A stretch of DNA of 64,000 nt, taken from the NCBI GenBank assembly GCA_933228895.1, contig OW121846.1, positions 77,636,064-77,700,063 of the forward strand, in the 5' to 3' direction. Shown here piece after piece: positions 1 to 10,095 of this stretch (position 1 is its first letter; every line of letters starts with the position of its first letter). Position numbers and translations under genes: made by a program. The notes under the pieces were generated by a model that was given only the letters and a program-made list of their open reading frames with translations, ran no database searches and had not been told where the DNA came from. The DNA comes from Platycnemis pennipes (lineage: Eukaryota; Arthropoda; Insecta; Odonata; Platycnemididae).

Positions 1-469
1 AAGCAACTACATGGAAACATGCTATATAATAGGGTCACATGCAGCTACATGGTTAATAAAGAGATTAATTAAATTAAAAGTAATAAGGGGTTTGGTTGGG
101 TTAATACATGCATCATGCACTACAGACTACTCTACAATATTACATCTCCCTATCCCTTTGCTGTGAAGCCTATTGTGTTCTCTTATAGTACGGGGAAAAG
201 TGACATTTTGAATCTGTCACTACGACTATCTATCCCTCTAATCTTACTTATTTGGACGACAATAATGCGCTGGTGATATTAATATATTTATAATATCTTT
301 AGTGAAGCTATCTGTTTTATATGTTTTCTATAGATTTAATCTGTACTTTAACCAACGATCAATTAATGATTCCCGGCCTAATTCCTGTATCAATTCTGGT
401 ACACTACTAAAATTATCGTAACACCTTTAAGCAAACCTAGCTGCTCCACCCTGCACACCGGCTGCATAT
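1..469 (-). mobile_element. LINE-B fragment, cut by window edge
   Basis: Antisense LINE-B sequence: part of the 3' UTR, then the C-terminal coding region with many substitutions. The usual B blocks (tatagtacgggg, catcatgcactacag, gaacctagctgctc) are recognisable. The 3' tail lies outside the window and the frame is broken, so this is an old, dead copy. Around 459-469 a small deletion joins it to the next element. Confidence 0.85.
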
Positions 470-1371
470 TTTGCCCTTGTTAGACCTCATTTGGAATGCG
501 CTGCCAGTGTGTGGGATCCATACGAAATCAGCGTAAATAATGAACTTGAACGTGTGCAGCGAAGATCGATAAGATTTGTAATGGGACGGTACGATAACTG
601 TATTAGCGTAACCAGTCTATTAAATGAATTAAAATGGGAAACAGGGAAACTTTGTCAGATTGCGGGTTGGAATTCATACCTAATGTCTTAACAAATGAAG
701 AAGTCATAAGAAGAGTGCGAGAAAAGTGAAGTCTGATGAAAGCTATGAAAAGAAGACGGGACAACCTAATCGGCCATATCTTAAGACACGATGGCCTGAT
801 GAAGACAATCGTCGAGGGAAAAGTGAACGGATAGAATGGAAAAGGCAGGCCTCGGATGAGTTATATAGAACAGGTCGTAAAGGACGTGAAAGAGAGGAAC
901 TACGTTAATATGAAGAGGCTGGCCGATAGAAGAATCGAGTGGAGTGCTGCGTCAAACCAATCCTAGTATTATTGACCCATGATGATGATGATGTCTTAAA
1001 TATATTTTAAGATAATATATTTAGTGATGACCTTAAAAATATTTTGCGAACCCCAACTTACTTTGGTAGACTGGACAATAATCACAAAGTTAGAGAAATT
1101 GATTGCCGAACTGACAGATTCAAAATGTCCTTTTTCCTCGTACAATTAGAAACATGAATAGTGGCAAATATGTCCAGTACGAGTGTAGCAATGGATAACA
1201 TTGGTAGCTGAATGTTGGTATAAAGATTTTAATCTAACCCAACTAGTTTTGAGCAGTACCTATACAAGTACTAATCCTTTTTTATGCATGATACATAGTG
1301 CATATTTGGTGAGAGTTCACCCCTCTGCCACACACATTTATGGTGGCTTGCAGGGTATTATGTAGATGTAG
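470..1371 (+). mobile_element. LINE-A 3' half, interrupted by an RTE-like insertion
   Basis: Sense LINE-A from the LVRPHLE region through the C-terminal domain, 3' UTR, terminal hairpin and GTAGAT tail. The reading frame from 491 gives VWDPYEI, ELERVQRRS and GRYDN before breaking. An unrelated 299-bp fragment splits the copy at 692-990; LINE-A resumes at 1000 with the expected following sequence. It is 5'-truncated and several stops make it inactive. Confidence 0.88.
692..990 (+). mobile_element. RTE-like non-LTR retrotransposon 3' end, nested in LINE-A
   Basis: One frame reads the C-terminus of a common arthropod endonuclease-reverse transcriptase type: RRDNLIGHILRHDGLMKTIV, then GRPRMSYIEQVVKDV, then NMKRLADRRIEWSAASNQS and a stop. 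Two internal stops (TGA near 729, TAG near 829) show decay. It ends in (ATG)n, the kind of short repeat tail seen in RTE elements. Flanking 9-bp repeats ATGTCTTAA at 683-691 and 991-999 are a target-site duplication, although the first ATG could belong to the tail. Family placement rests on remembered motif similarity. Confidence 0.8.
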
Positions 1372-1375
1372 AAAC

Positions 1376-1551
1376 TAACAGCATGTTTTTGCACGCTTGC
1401 TTTGCTATTTTTATCTTCTTTAAATAGTGAAGTTTAGACTAGTATATTAATACTAATCCTTTTAAATGTATTATGTGGTGTGCATGTTTGGTGAGAATTC
1501 ATCCCCTGCCATACACCTTTATGGTGGCTTCCAGGGTATTGCGTAGATGTG
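1376..1551 (+). mobile_element. LINE-A 3' UTR end
   Basis: A second LINE-A 3' end directly after the first: the UTR block from aacagcatgtttttgc to the hairpin (ccctgccatacacc..ggtggcttccaggg) and a short gtagatgtg tail. Non-coding. Confidence 0.85.
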
Positions 1552-2157
1552 TTCTAGGATAAAGGATTCAAGGGTAAATCATGGCGAAGTGCTTGATGTA
1601 GAGTATGTCATCGGATAGGCTCGTGGGCTGCAGGGGGAGATGAGGAGAGAGCGGATGATGGAAGGTGTGGGCGTGGAGGAGAGTGGAAGGGTGCGAGGGA
1701 GGGAAAGGAGGGCAAGTGTTGAATTATTGAGCATGTGGGGGAAGGCAAGACGGTTGTTGGCGGAAATACGGAGGCAGCGTCGGTAATTGGTAATTAGGGC
1801 CGAAAGGACTCTGAGGATGGTCTCCGTTGATGGAATGATGGGTAATCAAGGAAGAAGTAAGGAAATAAAATGTCGATGGCGTGAAGAGAGGCAGAGATCC
1901 AGATCTGAAGAGAGATAATGGGATGGAAGGAGCTGTTAGGTGAAGTCAATGCAACGGAGGGAATGGAATTCCCATTAAAACATTCCCTAACCATTTATCT
2001 ACATCAAAACCCTATTAAATCAAATGTCAATGAAGGTCCCACAGAACAACCTTCTCTCATGAGCTAAATTAGTTGTGACGCCCCTCCAATGAGGAATATG
2101 TTTTCTTGGTTTTTTAAAAATGCGAGTTATAAACATTTTGGAGATGATTACTTGGTG
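1552..2157. other. Intergenic, purine-rich on the plus strand
   Basis: No gene or repeat recognised. The stretch from about 1630 to 1950 is strongly G/A-rich on the plus strand, which creates short open frames on both strands without coding character. Confidence 0.5.
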
Positions 2158-2425
2158 TCTACATCTACATCTTCATAATACCCTGCAAGCCACCATAAAG
2201 GTGTGTGGCAGGGGGGGAACTCTCACCAAACATGCACTACATATCATGCATAAAAAAGGATCAGTACTTTTATAGGTACTGTTCAAAACTACGCTATTTA
2301 AAAAAAGGTGTGTGTGTATGTAAGTGCGTGTAAGGTGCATGAACGTAGTTCATTTTTGGTGATCCTCACCCACTGCCACGCACCCTCGCCGTGGCTTGCA
2401 GGGTATTACGTAGACAGAGACTTAA
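2158..2425. mobile_element. LINE-A 3' end (minus) followed by LINE-B 3' end (plus)
   Basis: 2158-2305 is an antisense LINE-A tail, hairpin and UTR of the subfamily with cagtacttttataggtactg. At about 2330-2425 a sense LINE-B-type tip follows (ggtgatcctcaccc, ccctcgccgtggcttgcaggg, tail gtagacagag). The two lie head to head and neither contains coding sequence. Confidence 0.8.
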
Positions 2426-2695
2426 TAATTAGTAATCATAATAAGAAATTTCAATCTCAAGAACAGTTGTACAGCATACCTAAAGATATCAGATGCAAAT
2501 ATCACGCGCAGTATAATAAAAAATCGGTTATATGATAATCCACCTAGTACTCTAGATTTTATTATTCTCTCTGATGAAGAAAAAATTCAGCAAGCCTGCG
2601 GAACCTATTTTTTGTTATTAATTCCCTCGCAGGTAGTGTACCATTAGAATATCATTTGTCTATTGGAAAATAGTTTCATCTGTAACTACATACTG
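2426..2695. other. Intergenic, nothing recognised
   Basis: AT-rich DNA between LINE fragments; no gene, hairpin or repeat that I can support. Confidence 0.4.
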
Positions 2696-3250
2696 ATGTA
2701 CATCTAAATTTACATAATTCCCTGCAAGCCACCATAAACGTGTGTGGCAGGGGGTGAATTCTCACCAAACGTGCACTAAATATCATGCATAAAAAAGAAT
2801 TAGTAAAAATATGCTAGTATAAATTTAAATATTTAAAGAAGATAAAAATAGAAAGCAAGCATGCAATACAATGCTGTTAGTTCTGTTTCCTCGTACAATT
2901 AGAGATATGAATAGCGGTAAATATATGCAATTCGAGCGTAGCCATGGATAGCATAGGTAGTTGAATGTTGGTGAAGAACTTAAAGGTAACCCAACTAACA
3001 GCACGATTTTGCATTCATATTTTGCTATTTTATCTTTTTAAATATTGCAGTCTAGACTAATATACTAATACTAATCCTTTTGAATGCATGATATGTAGTG
3101 CATGTTTGGTGAGAATTCACCCCCTGCCACACACCTTTATGGTGGCTTGCAGGGTATTATGTAGATGTTGATTTATATGTAGTAGGGTTAGCTTAAAGTC
3201 CTTAGAACAACATGCAACTACCTATGCTATCCATTGATACACTCGTATTG
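2696..3250. mobile_element. Three LINE-A 3' UTR fragments in alternating orientation
   Basis: 2696-2885 is an antisense LINE-A 3' end. 2886-3165 is a sense LINE-A 3' end starting at the last coding block (cctcgtacaattagagat) and ending with hairpin and gtagatgttg. 3180-3250 is antisense again but internal, without a tail. Such A+/A- juxtaposition recurs through the window. Confidence 0.8.
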
Positions 3251-3256
3251 CGTATA

Positions 3257-3756
3257 TCTACATCTACACGATACCCTGCAAGCCACCGCGAGGGTGTGTG
3301 GCAGGGGGTGAAGATCACCAAGCATGCACTACTAACATGCAAACTAACAACTATATTGTCTCATGCAACTTGATTGTTAGTGTCTATAGTATTTAAGGGA
3401 TTAATACATGAATCATGCACTACAGAATACTCTAAAATATTTCCCCTACCTATCCCTTTCCTATGCTGCCTATTCTGTTCATATATAGTACGGGGGAAAA
3501 ATGCCATTTTGAATCTATCGGTACGACAATCTATCTCTCTAATCTTATTTATCTGGTCGAATCTAGCATAATACGCTGGTGTTTTTAATATGTGCCGAAC
3601 ATCTTCAGTAAAGCTATCCGATTGAAATTTCTCTAATATATTCAATCTGTATCTTAACCTACGATCAGATAATGATTCCCACCCTAATTCTTGTATTAAC
3701 TCTGATACACTACTCAACCTATCGTACCGCCTTTTGACGAACCTAGCTGCTCTACG
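3257..3756 (-). pseudogene. LINE-B C-terminal RT fragment and 3' UTR
   Basis: Starts with the antisense tail ctacatctacacgatacc, then the 3' UTR and an open C-terminal frame (3361-3756 on the minus strand). The frame reads RFVKRRYDRLSSVSELIQEL, LKTPAYYARFDQINKIREI and FPRTI. Past the usual FFPRTIR position it continues through an extension ending CINPLNTIDTNNQVA. At 3756 the frame runs by chance into an oppositely oriented LINE-A, so the first residues on the minus strand are not LINE-B. 5'-truncated, no catalytic core, inactive. Confidence 0.85.
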
Positions 3757-4746
3757 CTTTTCCCACGATATTTTAGTTTCTGGCGAAAATAATATTCCAG
3801 TGGATGCTGTTTTTCTAGATTTCAAAAAAGCTTTTGACAAGGTTTCTCATAGCAAACTAATTCTGAAATTAAAATCTTATGGGCTAGACAGTAACATCAT
3901 ATCATGGATAACTGATTTTCTACATGATCGGGTCCAAAGGGTTGTTTTGGACAGTGTTACCTCACCGGAAATCGAAGTCACTTCGGGTGTCCCACAAGGT
4001 AGTGTGATAGGTCCACTCCTGTTCCTTCTGTACATAAATGATATCAGTAAGGTGGTAAAAAGTAAGCTTCGTCTATTTGCCGATGACGCAGTTAGTACAG
4101 GGAAATTCTAAGCCCAAACGATAAGCATTATTTAAATGATGACCTACAAGCAATCGAAAATTGGTGTGATACATGGCAGTTAGAATTAAATTTTAAAAAA
4201 TGTGTAGTAATGAATTTTTGGAAAAAGAATAATTCTCCTCCAAGCACATACAAAATAAGTAATAAAAGTAAAGTTGTCAGATCGCAGGTTGAAATTTAGA
4301 CTTAATCTCTTAAACGAATTCCAAGGCATTATTTTCAGTGATGATGTTAAAAACATTTTACGAACCCCAACTTACTATGGCAGACTGGACCATATTCATA
4401 AAATTAGAGAAATTGATTGCCGAACTGATAGATTCAAAATGTCCTTTTTCCCTCGAACAATTAGAGATACGAATAACGGTAAATATGTCCTATCCGAGAG
4501 TAGCAATGAATAGCATTGGTAGCTGCATGTTGGTATGAGTAGTTAAGGCTAACCCTACTAACAGAATGTTTTTGCATGTTTGTTTAGCAATTTGTATCTA
4601 TTTTTTTTAAATAGTGTTGTTCTGACTACTATATTAATACTATTCCTTTATAATGATATGTCGTGCATGTTTGGTGAGAAATCACCCCCTGCCACACACC
4701 CTCGTGGTGGCTTGCAGGGTATTATGTAGATGTAGATGTAGATGTA
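3757..4746 (+). pseudogene. LINE-A RT copy with internal deletion
   Basis: Sense LINE-A beginning inside the palm of the reverse transcriptase. 3757-4111 reads LDFKKAFDKVSHSKLILKLK, SGVPQGSVIGP and LFADDA, but just after FADDA it frameshifts. At about 4265 some 375 nt are missing: sequence jumps from the fingers-distal thumb region to KLSDRRLKFRLNLL. The C-terminus (4274-4513), 3' UTR, hairpin and (GTAGAT)n tail follow. The copy is dead through frameshift and deletion. Confidence 0.88.
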
Positions 4747-5073
4747 CGCTGCACACGGTCTAGTTCTCTAAACAAACCTAATTCATTAGGATCCCATACA
4801 CTGGCTACATACTCGAGGTGGGGCCTAATTAGTGAAAAGTAGCATTGCTCTTTTGTCTTCTCATCACATTTCCCAAGTACTCTTTTTATAAATCCTAACT
4901 TTCTCTTCGCTCCATATCCATTATCCATTGCTACACTCGTACTGGATATTTTTTCCGCTATCCATGAAATAAGGACATTTTGAATCTGTCAGTTCGGCAG
5001 TAAATTTCTCTAATTTTGTGATTATGGTCCAGTCTGCAATAGTAAGTTGGAGTTCTCAAAATATTTTTTATGA
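4744..5073 (-). mobile_element. LINE-B then LINE-A antisense coding fragments
   Basis: 4744-4911 is antisense LINE-B, with KRKLGFIKRVLGKCDEKTKE and SLIRPHLEYVASVWDPNEL readable on the minus strand. At 4912 it changes to antisense LINE-A C-terminal and UTR sequence up to 5073. Neither fragment has its own tail. The switch without intervening DNA suggests nested insertion followed by deletion, or template switching. Confidence 0.8.
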
Positions 5074-5767
5074 GTATGTCACTTGAAACGACGAGAAAAT
5101 GAATATTTTTCTGTTTTCCACCTCTATCATTGTATTATCCACCTGCCGTAAATTTCACTGCTCCAATCGTATGCAATGCCTTGTATTAATGGCACCAATC
5201 CTTTCATTGCTATTTCTCGACTCTCGAATGGAGTTCATGTGTGGATAGGGAAATGGCTTTTCTTCCTGAGGAGTTGGGTTTGAGCCCCGGCTATTTCCAT
5301 CCACATCAACATGATACCCAGCCAGCAATCCGCAAGGGTGTGCGGCAGAACCATCACCACGAAAGCATTTTCAGCGTCATCTCGAGGCCATATCTGGGAG
5401 TGGTAGGAAGTTCACTGTACGTACGCTACACCATCATTCTGGGGGAACTTTAAAAAAATAACTATTGAACGTATTGTGTAGGGGACGGCGATGCGGATGC
5501 CGCTTTCCTCTCCACCGCTCTTCCAATCCCTAAAAATACCTCCAACACCCAACCACACACTTATTAATGGCGTCAATCAGCTCCGCTGTGGTCACCTCCC
5601 GCTGAGGATTATTAATATCACGGACATGTGCAAACTTATTTACTTTATCCAAAAGTCATATTCGTCACTGCCCTGCAGCAAATTTGACTGCCCTTTCATG
5701 GTTTGACGTTTCCTTAACGTAGTATAAAAGGGACGGGGATGTTCACAATAGGCTAGGCATCTACATC
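5074..5767. other. Intergenic with a decayed tip and a weak tRNA-like segment
   Basis: Mostly unrecognised. Around 5296-5370 there is a decayed antisense tip (gatacccagccagcaatccg, ggtgtgcggcag). Just before it, about 5235-5290, gggtttgagcccc resembles a Pol III B box and could be a SINE remnant. Neither is certain. No gene seen. Confidence 0.4.
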
Positions 5768-5990
5768 TAGCGATGGATAACATTGGTAGCTGCATGTTGG
5801 TATAAGAACTTGTAGCTGACCCAACTAACAGCATGATTTGCATGTTTTATTTGCTATTTTTATCTTTTTTAAATAGTGTAGCTTAGAACAGCATGTAAAT
5901 ACTAATCTACATCTACATCTACACGATACCCTGCAAGCCACCGCGAGGGTGTGTGGCAGGGGGTGAAGGTCACCAAGCATTCACTACTAC
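5768..5990. mobile_element. LINE-A 3' UTR (plus) meeting LINE-B tip (minus)
   Basis: 5768-5911 is sense LINE-A from the stop-codon region into the 3' UTR, cut off before its hairpin. From 5912 an antisense LINE-B tail and hairpin follow directly (ctacatctacacgatacc, ccaccgcgagggtgtgtgg). Tail-to-tail arrangement with loss of the sense copy's own tail. Confidence 0.82.
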
Positions 5991-8080
5991 ATCTATCTAC
6001 ATCTACATAATACCCTGAAAGCCACCACAAGGGTGTGTGGCAGGGGGTGATTGCTCACCAAACATGCACTACATATCATGCATAAAAAAGGAATAGTATT
6101 AATATAGTAGTCAGAACTACACTATTTAAAAAGATAGAAATTGCAAAGAAAACATGCAAAAACATTCTGTTAGTAGGGTTAGCTTTAAGTACTCATACCA
6201 ACATGCAGCTACCAATGCTATTCATTGCTACTCTCCGATAGGACATATTTACCGTTATTCGTATCTCTTATTGTGCGAGGGAAAAAGGACATTTTGAATC
6301 GGTCAGTTCGGCAATCAATTTCTCTAACTTTATGATTATGGTCCAGTCTGCCATAGTAAGTTGGGGTTCGTAAAATATTTTTAACATCATCACTGAAAAT
6401 ATTGCCTTGGAATTTGTGGAAGAGATTAAGTCTAAATTTCAACCTGCGATCTGACAATGATTCCCATTTCAATTCATTTAATAGACTGGTTACGCTAATA
6501 TAATTATCGTATCGTCCCTTTACAAATCTTGCCGATCTTCGCTGCACACGTTCAAGTTCATTACTTAGACCGATTTCGTAGGGATCCCATACACTGGCAG
6601 CATATTCCAAATGAGGTCTAACAAGGGAAAAGTAGCTGATTTCTCGTACATGATCGTCACATTTACCCAATACTCTTTTAATGAAACCCAGTTTGCGATT
6701 CGCTTGACCCATTATTTCACGAATGTGTTTACCCCAGGAAAGATCATTTGTCAGTCTTATTCCAAGATATTTAATGGATTCCACGTTTGTTAATTCATTA
6801 TTACTTATTTTGTAAGTGGTAGGAGGAGAGCTATTCTTTTTCCAAAAATTCATTACAAGACATTTCTTAAAGTTTAATTCTAACTGCCATGTATCACACC
6901 AAGTTTCAATTGCTTGTAGGTCAATATTTAAATATTCTTTATCGTTCGGGCATAGAATTTCCCTGTACACTACTGCGTCATCGGCAAATAGACGAAGCTT
7001 ACTTTTTACCACCTTTTGGATATCATTAATATACAAAAGGAATAGGAGTGGACCTATCACACTACCTTGTGGGACACCCGAAGTGACTTTAATTGCCGGT
7101 GAGGAAACACCGTCCAAAACAACCCTTTGAACCCGATCATGCAGAAAATCATTAATCCATGATATAATGTTACTGTCTAACCCATAAGATTTTAACTTCA
7201 AAATTAGTTTGCTGTGAGAAACCTTGTCAAAAGCCTTCTTGAAGTCAAGAAATATAGCATCCACTGGAATATTATTTTCGCCAGAAACTAAAATATCGTG
7301 GGAAAAGAGAGCAAGTTGGGTTTCACACGATCTGCTCTTTCGGAAGCCATGCTGGACATTGGACAATAAATTCTGGCTATCTAGGTATCCCATGACTGAA
7401 CTGACAATTATATGTTCTAGGACCTTGCATGAAATGGATGTGAGGGATATAGGTCTGTAGTTAGATGGCTGCTCCCTATCGCCACTTTTAAAAATGGGTG
7501 TTACATCGGCTGCTTTCCAGTCCATCGGTACGACGTGTTCGGTCAGGGATTTATTAAATACTATTTCAAGGTAGGGGGAAATTTCGGATGCTAACTCTCT
7601 ATATACGCGGGAGGGAATTTGATCAGGGCCAGGAGATTTGTTGGGGCTTATATCTTTAAGTAATTTTTCAATACCATTACAGGAAATGTCAATTGGTTGC
7701 ATCAACCGCTGAAAGAGGTCAGGTAACACGACAGTTGAATCCCCGGAAGGTGGGTTAAAAACGGTTTGGAAGAAGGAATTTAGCAAGTTAACTTTGTCGA
7801 GTGTGTTTGTGGTCATTTCACCTCTATCATTTTTAAGTGAATGGACGGCAGACTTATGGCCTTGCACTTCCCTTACGTACGACCAAAAGACTTTTGGATT
7901 TTCTTTCAATTGTTCCCCAAGTGTTTTTCTTTTGAATTCTGCAAATGCATTACTAAGGGCTGACTTTGCAGTGGATTTTGAAATTTTATAATTTTCAATA
8001 ATTACATTACGCTCATCAGTGGGCATATGTTTACTAATTTTTTTCATTTTAGCATGACATATTCGCTGCCGTCTAAGGGA
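5991..8080 (-). mobile_element. LINE-A, longest and best preserved copy
   Basis: About 2.1 kb of antisense LINE-A: GTAGAT tail, hairpins, 3' UTR, the complete reverse transcriptase and C-terminal domain, and a little of the linker before it. The endonuclease is absent (5' truncation). Where LINE-A stops, at about 8080, 28S rRNA sequence of the same polarity begins. The copies at 46146-46870 and 54611-55208 share its subfamily differences (for example gcaaagaaaacatgc, cgataggacatatttacc), so this is a young subfamily. Confidence 0.93.
6218..8047 (-). CDS. LINE-A reverse transcriptase, 5'-truncated open frame
   Basis: 609 codons open, the longest intact RT frame here. It would copy element RNA into DNA at the target by target-primed reverse transcription. 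Visible on the protein: N-terminal linker (FWSYVREVQG, about 54-63), fingers motif SPGPDQIPSR (138-147), NYRPISLTSI (196-205), first catalytic Asp in LDFKKAFD (D268), SGVPQGSVIGP (323-333), catalytic FADD (354-357), thumb WQLELNFKKC, and a C-terminal domain ending FFPRTIRDTNNGKY. The ATG used is a convenience: element coding sequence continues upstream to about 8080 (SLRRQRICHAK), so no native start is present. All RT motifs look intact. Without the endonuclease this copy cannot be autonomous. The family is of CR1/L2/jockey type; I cannot fix the clade. Confidence 0.9.
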   Translation of the reverse strand: MKKISKHMPTDERNVIIENYKISKSTAKSALSNAFAEFKRKTLGEQLKENPKVFWSYVREVQGHKSAVHSLKNDRGEMTTNTLDKVNLLNSFFQTVFNPPSGDSTVVLPDLFQRLMQPIDISCNGIEKLLKDISPNKSPGPDQIPSRVYRELASEISPYLEIVFNKSLTEHVVPMDWKAADVTPIFKSGDREQPSNYRPISLTSISCKVLEHIIVSSVMGYLDSQNLLSNVQHGFRKSRSCETQLALFSHDILVSGENNIPVDAIFLDFKKAFDKVSHSKLILKLKSYGLDSNIISWINDFLHDRVQRVVLDGVSSPAIKVTSGVPQGSVIGPLLFLLYINDIQKVVKSKLRLFADDAVVYREILCPNDKEYLNIDLQAIETWCDTWQLELNFKKCLVMNFWKKNSSPPTTYKISNNELTNVESIKYLGIRLTNDLSWGKHIREIMGQANRKLGFIKRVLGKCDDHVREISYFSLVRPHLEYAASVWDPYEIGLSNELERVQRRSARFVKGRYDNYISVTSLLNELKWESLSDRRLKFRLNLFHKFQGNIFSDDVKNILRTPTYYGRLDHNHKVREIDCRTDRFKMSFFPRTIRDTNNGKYVLSESSNE

Positions 8081-8291
8081 TAATATTAATCTCGAGCCTC
8101 CCGGCTCTCGGGTCTCCTTAAATCACCGTTGCCTCATCGGCTAGAGGGGATTCTGCCTTAGAGGCGTTCAGGCATAATCCCAAGGATGGTAGCGTCGCAC
8201 CATCGGCCGCTCGACCGAGTACGTGAACCAAATGTCCGAACCTGCGGTTCCTCTCGTACTGAGCAGGATTACTATCGCAACGACCGGTCAT

Positions 8292-8328
<37 letters not shown>
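8081..8328 (-). rRNA. 28S rRNA fragment near the 3' end
   Basis: The minus strand carries the highly conserved segment running from GACCGTCGTGAGACAGG through CCGGTCGTTGCGATAGT, CTCAGTACGAGAGGAACC, ACATTTGGTTCACGTACTCG and GCCTGAACGCCTCTAAGG. It ends in a less conserved G/C-rich hairpin region. Only about 250 nt are present, with neither end matching the ends of mature 28S. It is therefore an isolated copy, not a working rDNA unit. It sits in the same polarity immediately upstream of LINE-A (5991-8080) and abuts a LINE-B 3' UTR piece on the other side. Confidence 0.93.
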
Positions 8329-8650
8329 CATACAAGCATGCAAGCAAGCAACTAAAGGGTCTCATGCAACTAGATTGTTAGTATCTATAGTATTTGAGGG
8401 GTTAATACATGCATCATGCACTACAGAATACTCTAAAATACTCTTAAAACTAATACTTTTAAATGCATGATATGTAGTGCCTGTTTGGTGAGAATTCATC
8501 CCCTGCCACACACCTTAATCATGGATTGAAGGGTTATATGTAGATGTAGATAGTAGTAGAATACCGTGAAAGAAACCGCGAAGGTGTGTAACCATGTGTG
8601 GCCAGGGATAAAGATCACCAAGCACGCCATACTGACATGTACCTAGGTTA
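8329..8650. mobile_element. LINE-B UTR (minus), LINE-A 3' end (plus), LINE-B tip (minus)
   Basis: 8329-8452 is antisense LINE-B 3' UTR that lacks its terminal hairpin and joins the 28S fragment. 8453-8560 is a sense LINE-A 3' end with a damaged hairpin and gtagatgtagatag tail. 8561-8650 is a decayed antisense LINE-B tip. All non-coding. Confidence 0.75.
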
Positions 8651-9119
8651 GTTTAATAAATTAGAAAATAGTTTTACACTAATGACGTTTAACATATATC
8701 ACGAACTTTAAACTTACTATAGTAGACTGGACCATTATCATAAAATTTGGGGAATTAATTGCTCAACTGACCATTTCAGCGAATATTGGCAAGGTTTTTA
8801 AAGGGACGGTACGATAACTTTATTAGCGTAACTAGTCTATTAATTGAATTAATCATGGGAATCATTGACAGATCGCAGGTTGAAATTTACAATTAATCTC
8901 CTAAATAAATTCCAAGTTAATATTTGCAGTGATGACGTTAAAGATATTTTGCAAACCTCAACTTACTATAACACACTGGACCATAATTAGAGAAATTGAT
9001 TGCCGAAATAACAGATTCAAAATGTTCTTTTTTCGTCGTACAATTAGGGCTAAAATTTGCTGCAAATATATCCAATATGAGTGAATCAGTGTATGGCATT
9101 GGTAGCTGCATGATGGTAA
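8651..9119 (+). mobile_element. Two decayed LINE-A C-terminal fragments
   Basis: 8655-8779 and 8780-9119 both cover the LINE-A C-terminal coding region in sense; the second starts upstream of the first and overlaps it in element coordinates. So these are two copies or a partial duplication. Stops and indels are frequent. The UTR is cut at 9119 where an antisense copy begins. Confidence 0.75.
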
Positions 9120-9480
9120 CTACTTCTACATAATACCCAGAAAGCCACCATAAAGGTGTGTGGCAGGGGGTGAATTCTCACCAAACATGCACTGTATTTC
9201 ATGCATAAAAAAGGATTAGTACTTATTTACTGTTCAAAACTCCACCATTTAAAAAAGATAAAAATAGCTAAGCAAACATGCAAAAATATGATGTTATTGC
9301 GTAAGTTTCAAGTCCCTATACCAACATGCAGCTACCAATGTTATCCATTGCTACACTCGTACTGGATATATTTATCGTAATTCATATCCCTAATTGTACG
9401 AGGAAAAAAGGACATTTTGAATATATCAGTTTGGCAATCAATTTCTCTAATTTTGTGATTATGGTCCAGTCTACCATAGT
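9120..9480 (-). mobile_element. LINE-A 3' end
   Basis: Antisense LINE-A: tail, hairpin, UTR and last coding block, ending at the TYYGRLDH-equivalent position where sense LINE-B begins. No intact frame. Confidence 0.83.
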
Positions 9481-9880
9481 AGCGTAGAGCTGTTAGGTTC
9501 GTTAAAAGGTGTTACGATAGGTTGAGTAGCGTTTCAGAATTAAGAAAAGAATTAGGGTGGGAATCATTATGCTAGATTCGACCAAATAAATAAGATTAGA
9601 GAGATAGATTGTCGTACCGATAGATTCAAAATGGCATTTTTCCCCCGTAGTATAAGAGAACAGACTAGGCAGCTTAGCAAAGGGATAGATAGGTGAAATA
9701 TTTTAGAGTATTCTGTAGTGCATCATGCATGTATTAACCCCTTCATACTATAGATACTAACAATCTAGTTGCATGAGACACTATAGTTGCTTGTTTGCAT
9801 GTTAGTAGTACATGCTTGATGATCATCACCGTCTGCCACACACCGTCGTGGTGGCTTGCAGGGTATCGTGTAGATGTAGA
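9481..9880 (+). mobile_element. LINE-B C-terminal piece with internal deletion
   Basis: Sense LINE-B from the RRAARFVKRCYDRL region, with about 110 nt missing after ggtgggaatcattat. It continues through FFPR, the UTR and the hairpin (cacaccgtcgtggtggcttgcaggg begins near 9840) to a gtgtagatgtaga tail. Inactive. Confidence 0.83.
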
Positions 9881-10095
9881 TTTGGTAGCTCTATGTTGGT
9901 ATGAGTACCTACTAACAGAATGTTTTTGCATGTTTTCTTTGCAATTTCTATCTTTTTTAAATGATGTAGTTCTGACTACTATATTAATACTATTCCCTTT
10001 TTATTCATGATATATAGTGCATGTTTGGTGAGAAATCACCCCCTGCCACACACCCTAGTGGTGGCTTGCAGGGTATTACGTAGATATAGATGGAT
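9881..10095 (+). mobile_element. LINE-A 3' UTR
   Basis: Sense LINE-A UTR with small deletion, both terminal hairpins (GGTGA-gaaa-TCACC; CACC-ctagt-GGTG) and a degenerate gtagatatagatg tail. Confidence 0.83.

Noticed and set aside
8118..8318. Minus-strand open frame of 66 codons
   Set aside because: It lies within the conserved 28S rRNA segment and is not a protein.
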